DNA from: Victivallis vadensis
GTDB taxonomy: Bacteria; Verrucomicrobiota; Lentisphaeria; Victivallales; GWF2-50-93
Direction of reading: 5' to 3'
Length of the DNA: 8,754 nt
NCBI GenBank assembly: GCA_020718525.1
Contig: DYRX01000179.1
Coordinates: 1-8,754 of the forward strand
Positions 5,459-8,754 of this stretch are shown here, piece after piece. A model generated the notes under the pieces. That model was not told the origin of the DNA. It was given only the letters and a program-made list of their open reading frames with translations, and searched no databases. Every line of letters begins with the position of its first letter. Position 1 is the first letter of the stretch. The position numbers and the translations under genes were made by a program.

Positions 5459-8400
5459 TCACCTTTTCAGATCATTGAACTTCTTCCCATCTATCTTCAT
5501 CTTCTTCGGAGCCTCTTTCCTCGCTATCGGACGCAGTCCGTCCTTCGGATGGGTTCCAGGCTCGCATCGGACGACGCGGAATCCGATGTCAGGATAATAA
5601 TGTGTCTCGCCCGTGTCGGGACTGCTCTCTACGAAGACGCCATGCTGTCCGTTGATGTTGAAGCCGCCATGCAGGAAGGAGGGACCTGCGAGAATTCCTT
5701 TCTTGGATTTTGGCGCGAATTCCTTCTTCGGGAGTTTGTAGCCGTAGTATGAAGAATGGATTGGATTGTCAAGATCCTCCTCGTAAGGCCGGTTCTTGTC
5801 ATCGTGGTCGGCGCAGGAAAATGTCATTTCAAAGACGTTTCCCTGTATGTCATAGAGACCGTAGGGGTTAGGCTTCTTCTGGCCGACTGGATGAGACCTT
5901 CCCTCCGAGTTTTTCGCGTCCCACATGTATTCGCCCGCCTTTTCGGGTTCGTCGCCCCAGAAATACTTTGTCTTTGTCCCGCCGCGTATCGCATAGTCGT
6001 ATTCGGCGGCGGTCGCGAGACGGTAGCCGTCCGTATCCCATCTAGTGAAAATCCATGGAGTCGCATATGGCCCCCAGAGATACTTCTCCAATGGACTCTC
6101 GTCGAGATCTATCCATTCCCATGAATTAAGTTTTATCGGGTTGAAGTCGAAGGCTTTTCGGATGACCTGCGTGCATGCTTCATCGTAGTAGTAGCATGGT
6201 GCCCTCCCCTCCATCTCGCTGAGCGCGTTGCACCAGACGATCATGTCGAACCAGGTCAGATTTGTGACCGGCTCGTCCGGTGTATGGGTGAAGTCGAAAA
6301 AGAACATGCTTCCCATGTCTCCGGAGCGGTCGAAATCATATCCGTGGGCTTCTCCCCATTGCTTGACTTTATTCCACAAATCATACGTTGTCAAATACTT
6401 CGCCATCTCGAACGGAGCGACTTTCACAGTCTTCCCATCGTGCCGCACATATGCGCCGCCTGGAATTTTAACGCTTTCCACGACTGGCTTCGCAGTTTTT
6501 GGGGCTTCTTTTTTTCCGACAATTTCATCCTTTTTGAAAGTCCAGACTGGCGGAATTGCAGACATGTCCGCTCCGGATTTTGCTTGAGCTGCGCCCATCG
6601 GAGTCTTGGCAAGGTCTTTTTCACGGCGGACAAGGCGGACCCCGACATTGGCGTTTCCAGAAAAAGGTCTGTCTCCATATGGGGACATTGTTTTTTCCAC
6701 TGGAGATGAAGGATAATTGAAGTCGCCGCCCAGAACAGTTGCAGGCGCATCCTTTTCAGGATCGTAGTTGTCGCCGAAATTCCAGACTGGCTCCCAGACG
6801 TTGCCTATCAGATCGTAAACACCTTTCGAATTCCCCTTTCCTGATCCGACGGGCTTTGTGCCGTCGGAAGCCTTGAACTGCGAAACTTGCTCCTTAAGAT
6901 CGCCCGCCGCACTTTTCCATTCTTCATCCGTCGGCAGACGATGTCCGTCCGCCGCCCATTCGACATATATTTTCGGAAGAGGCTGATCGTGGCATATCGG
7001 AGTCTGGAAATTGCGCACTTCAGCAGCCGCCTTGTCGCCGTGGTCTGCGCGGGTCTGGATATGCTGGTTGCGGAAGACCGTCTTGAACTCCGGATCAAGA
7101 TAGTAGCACGGCGTTCTGCCCTCCATCTCGCTCAGAGTGTTGCAGAGGGCAAGGATGTCGTAGAACGTCAAATCCGTCACCGGCTCGTCATGGCAGTGGG
7201 AGCGGCTTCCATAAGCCATGGATCCCATGGAGCCTGACTTGTCGTAAACATAGCGCGCCTCGGTCACGTTCCACGGCGAATCGCCGTAGCGGCAGATGTC
7301 CTGCCACAGCGAATACGGAACTTCGCAGGTGGAGATGTAGAAGTCCGGCACGCCTGCTCCATTGATTTCCGCCATTTCAATGTTGGGGCTTGGCTCCGCT
7401 GGGCTGTTCACAACTGCATCGGCATCGAAGCCATACCATTTGCAATGGGTCTGGGCGTCGGACTTGTCCGTCTTCGCCAAATACCAGCCGACGGCTGTGA
7501 CGTCGTCGAAAAGTACATTTGCGAAATTCGCAGATGTCGGATCGAAGTCAATCTTGAAGCCTTCAGGATTGTACGGAGCCCATTTTGTCTTCGTCGGATG
7601 GCAGATTGGGAGATAGCCGGGTTTTTTACCGAGTCTTTTTGCATCCTTGAAGGGATAGTCGGGAATTTCGGGCATGATTTCGGAGATATAGAATTTGTCC
7701 TTGTTTCTGACTATGTATCTGACATCGTTCCATCCATACCAGTAGCCGCGGGTGCAGAATGTGACGAGCCGGCTCTTATCATCGAAGGACACGCGGAATT
7801 TGTCGCCTCCGTTGAGGAAATCCTCCTTCTTCCAAATCATTGCGACATAATGCTTTAGAAAACTGCCTGGAATGCTTTTGTGCCTGTAGCCGTTGATTGG
7901 ATGGTCCTCGGCGCGGGAATCGGGGAAGCAGGAATGGTCCGGATTGACTCCCATCTCACCGCTGAAGTTGTTCAGCTTGTCGGGCGTGTTGTTCGCGCAG
8001 TAGAATGTTATGCCTCCGTAGAAGGTCGAGTTGAGTCGTTCGGGAAAAACGGATGCGGCTGGCCAGTCCGGGATGCCGAGGGGGACATCCATACTGAAAG
8101 GGAGGGAGAAGACAAAATCGTCCTTGAGGTCACCATCACCGTCCACATCTATCTTATCGGTAAAGACTTGCCCAATATCCTGCCAGGGCTTGCGGGGGAC
8201 GAGCTGGCCTGCGGCGTATCGCCAACCGCAGTTGCTTGACATACCGCCGTGACCGCCGAACTGGTGCCGGGTCCATTTCCCGGCGTATCTGACTATTGGA
8301 GCGTCATAGGAGTGTTCCGGCTTCGACTTGTCGTATTTTGTCCGCCAAATGTCATCCGAACTGCGCTTCGTCTTCTCCAGCCAGGAGATTTTTTCCAGCT

Positions 8401-8524
8401 CCTTCTTTGGATTTGCACAGGGATAGTCGGACTGGCCGGAGGCATTCTGGACATGAGCCTGGAGAATGATTATCGCGGAGAATAGCGTCGCCAACGACGA
8501 TACTTTTCTGATTCTGTTCTTCAT
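5459..8524 (-). CDS. Exported protein with two tandem non-catalytic FGE/SUMF1-like domains and an unknown N-terminal region
   Basis: This 1021-residue protein starts at ATG 8524, with AAAGGA 6 nt upstream, and has a signal peptide (about 1-30, ending NASG|QS). Residues about 50-375 match no family I recognise; they are aromatic- and Cys-containing, look beta-rich, and hold an EF-hand-like calcium loop DVDGDGDLKDDF (126-137). FGE-like domain 1 spans about 380-634 (DEPVTDLTFYDILALCNTLS, DGHRLPTDEEWKSAA, GVYDLIGNVWEPVWN, VGVRLVRR). Domain 2 spans about 685-987 (DEPVTNLTWFDMIVWCNALS, DGYRLATAAEYDYAIRGG, YGLYDIQGNVFEMT, IGFRVVR). The two are a tandem duplication. The segments between GG and the final GFRxVR (599-633 and 953-986) contain no cysteine, so neither can be an FGE with the usual Cys pair. 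A ligand-binding role for the C-type-lectin-like fold is more likely. A Lys-rich tail follows (989-1021). It is first in the operon. The domain call is firm; the function is unknown. Confidence 0.9.
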   Translation of the reverse strand: MKNRIRKVSSLATLFSAIIILQAHVQNASGQSDYPCANPKKELEKISWLEKTKRSSDDIWRTKYDKSKPEHSYDAPIVRYAGKWTRHQFGGHGGMSSNCGWRYAAGQLVPRKPWQDIGQVFTDKIDVDGDGDLKDDFVFSLPFSMDVPLGIPDWPAASVFPERLNSTFYGGITFYCANNTPDKLNNFSGEMGVNPDHSCFPDSRAEDHPINGYRHKSIPGSFLKHYVAMIWKKEDFLNGGDKFRVSFDDKSRLVTFCTRGYWYGWNDVRYIVRNKDKFYISEIMPEIPDYPFKDAKRLGKKPGYLPICHPTKTKWAPYNPEGFKIDFDPTSANFANVLFDDVTAVGWYLAKTDKSDAQTHCKWYGFDADAVVNSPAEPSPNIEMAEINGAGVPDFYISTCEVPYSLWQDICRYGDSPWNVTEARYVYDKSGSMGSMAYGSRSHCHDEPVTDLTFYDILALCNTLSEMEGRTPCYYLDPEFKTVFRNQHIQTRADHGDKAAAEVRNFQTPICHDQPLPKIYVEWAADGHRLPTDEEWKSAAGDLKEQVSQFKASDGTKPVGSGKGNSKGVYDLIGNVWEPVWNFGDNYDPEKDAPATVLGGDFNYPSSPVEKTMSPYGDRPFSGNANVGVRLVRREKDLAKTPMGAAQAKSGADMSAIPPVWTFKKDEIVGKKEAPKTAKPVVESVKIPGGAYVRHDGKTVKVAPFEMAKYLTTYDLWNKVKQWGEAHGYDFDRSGDMGSMFFFDFTHTPDEPVTNLTWFDMIVWCNALSEMEGRAPCYYYDEACTQVIRKAFDFNPIKLNSWEWIDLDESPLEKYLWGPYATPWIFTRWDTDGYRLATAAEYDYAIRGGTKTKYFWGDEPEKAGEYMWDAKNSEGRSHPVGQKKPNPYGLYDIQGNVFEMTFSCADHDDKNRPYEEDLDNPIHSSYYGYKLPKKEFAPKSKKGILAGPSFLHGGFNINGQHGVFVESSPDTGETHYYPDIGFRVVRCEPGTHPKDGLRPIARKEAPKKMKIDGKKFNDLKR

Positions 8525-8530
8525 GCTGTT

Positions 8531-8536
8531 TCCTTT
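8531..8536 (-). promoter_or_regulatory. Ribosome-binding site of the FGE-like gene
   Basis: AAAGGA lies 6 nt before ATG 8524 on the minus strand. It supports the start and the signal peptide that begins there. Confidence 0.65.
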
Positions 8537-8548
8537 ATGTTAGTTTTA

Positions 8549-8638
8549 TTATTGTGCTGAAGGTCTATGTTTGAACTTAAGGGATTCCCGCTGCGGATTA
8601 ACCCACCGCAGAAGCGCTTTCTCTCTTTTTGCAATCAT
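8549..8638 (-). CDS. Possible 29-codon leader ORF upstream of the operon
   Basis: ATG at 8638 opens a 29-codon frame (MIAKREKALLRWVNPQ...HRPSAQ) ending at TAA, 24 bp before the FGE-like start. A weak GAGGA lies 10 nt upstream. The peptide is basic with no recognisable motif. The palindromes at 8591-8619 lie inside it, so it could be a leader peptide over a regulatory structure, but an ORF of this size is also expected by chance. Confidence is low. Confidence 0.15.
   Translation of the reverse strand: MIAKREKALLRWVNPQRESLKFKHRPSAQ
8591..8611. promoter_or_regulatory. Inverted repeat CTGCGG-N9-CCGCAG in the operon leader
   Basis: There are perfect 6-bp GC-rich arms separated by 9 nt, about 67 bp upstream of the first gene. 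It could be a DNA operator for a dimeric regulator or an RNA stem in the leader. No U-tract follows on either strand, so an intrinsic terminator is unlikely. Confidence 0.35.
8612..8619. promoter_or_regulatory. Perfect palindrome AAGCGCTT, operator-like
   Basis: This 8-bp palindrome with a central CG abuts the inverted repeat at 8591-8611. LacI-family operators often have an AA-NCGN-TT core, and such regulators commonly control carbohydrate loci. No regulator gene is in the window, so this remains a suggestion. Confidence 0.25.
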
Positions 8639-8715
8639 GATCGCCCATCCTCATTTATTGGCAGTTAGATTTAAAGTCCATCTCTGGTGCATTTCCCAAA
8701 AGTTGAACATTATCT

Positions 8716-8741
8716 CACACGAAGACACAAAGCACACGAAG
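8716..8741 (+). repeat. Short direct repeats CACACGAAG at the window edge
   Basis: CACACGAAG occurs at 8716-8724 and 8733-8741, with the related ACACAAAG between them, followed by purine-rich TAAAGAAAA. This resembles the CACGAAGACACGAAG-type dispersed repeats I recall beside small IVP or GxxExxY genes in environmental bacteria, but the neighbouring gene lies outside the window. Confidence 0.55.
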
Positions 8742-8754
8742 TAAAGAAAAATAT

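Larger units (their letters stand above)
8525..8754. other. Intergenic leader and probable promoter region of the operon
   Basis: These 230 bases have no recognisable protein gene apart from the doubtful 29-codon ORF. The first gene needs a promoter here or further right, but I see no convincing -35/-10 pair; a loose TTCAAA-N16-AATAAT near 8544-8575 on the minus strand is weak. The palindromes and the edge repeat are listed separately. Confidence 0.5.

Noticed and set aside
5012..8524. A diversity-generating retroelement: FGE/C-type-lectin-fold protein followed by an Avd-like four-helix-bundle gene
   Set aside because: The order resembles variable protein plus avd, but the 57-bp gap after the IVP gene has no room for a template repeat, no reverse transcriptase follows, the end of the FGE-like protein is not Asn/AAY-rich, and it has a 34-residue tail after the lectin-like fold.

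Overview
The window holds five genes, all on the minus strand and closely spaced, so it reads as one transcription unit running right to left. By my reading of sequence style, this is a heterotroph of the PVC superphylum (Lentisphaerota, Kiritimatiellota, Planctomycetota or Verrucomicrobiota) or a metagenomic relative. The reasons are mid-range base composition, several large exported proteins with Sec signal peptides, a formylglycine-generating-enzyme-like (FGE/SUMF1) protein beside a PQQ-type propeller, a sialate O-acetylesterase-like protein and a glycoside hydrolase, and a free-standing four-helix-bundle (IVP) gene. No marker gene is present, so the lineage is an inference.

Layout in transcription order. 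8754-8525: leader with a short direct repeat at the window edge, a 27-30 bp palindromic zone and a possible 29-codon leader ORF. 8524-5459: a 1021-residue exported protein with an unrecognised N-terminal region of about 350 residues and two tandem FGE-like domains that both lack the catalytic cysteines. 5439-4973: an AT-richer insert-like cassette with a 122-residue four-helix-bundle protein (5380-5012), bracketed by two 32-nt arrays of degenerate heptads in inverted orientation. 4954-3749: exported PQQ-type beta-propeller. 3680-2010: exported sialate O-acetylesterase-family esterase. 2006 to the left edge: exported protein with a jelly-roll-like module and a clan GH-A-like barrel, cut by the window edge. 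The last two genes are 3 bp apart, and the Shine-Dalgarno sequence of the GH gene is formed by the last two codons of the esterase gene.

The four exported proteins suggest a small locus for handling an acetylated glycan outside the cytoplasm: an esterase removes O-acetyl groups, the GH-A enzyme cleaves a glycosidic bond, and the propeller and pseudo-FGE proteins act as binding or scaffold components. No transporter, regulator, sulfatase or TonB-dependent receptor is visible. The substrate cannot be read from the sequence.

The most unusual feature is the four-helix-bundle cassette. Its heptad arrays can pair across the whole gene in the transcript, as the ends of 23S rRNA intervening sequences do, yet it sits between protein-coding genes of an operon. 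The array on the downstream side lies just before the ribosome-binding site of the propeller gene.
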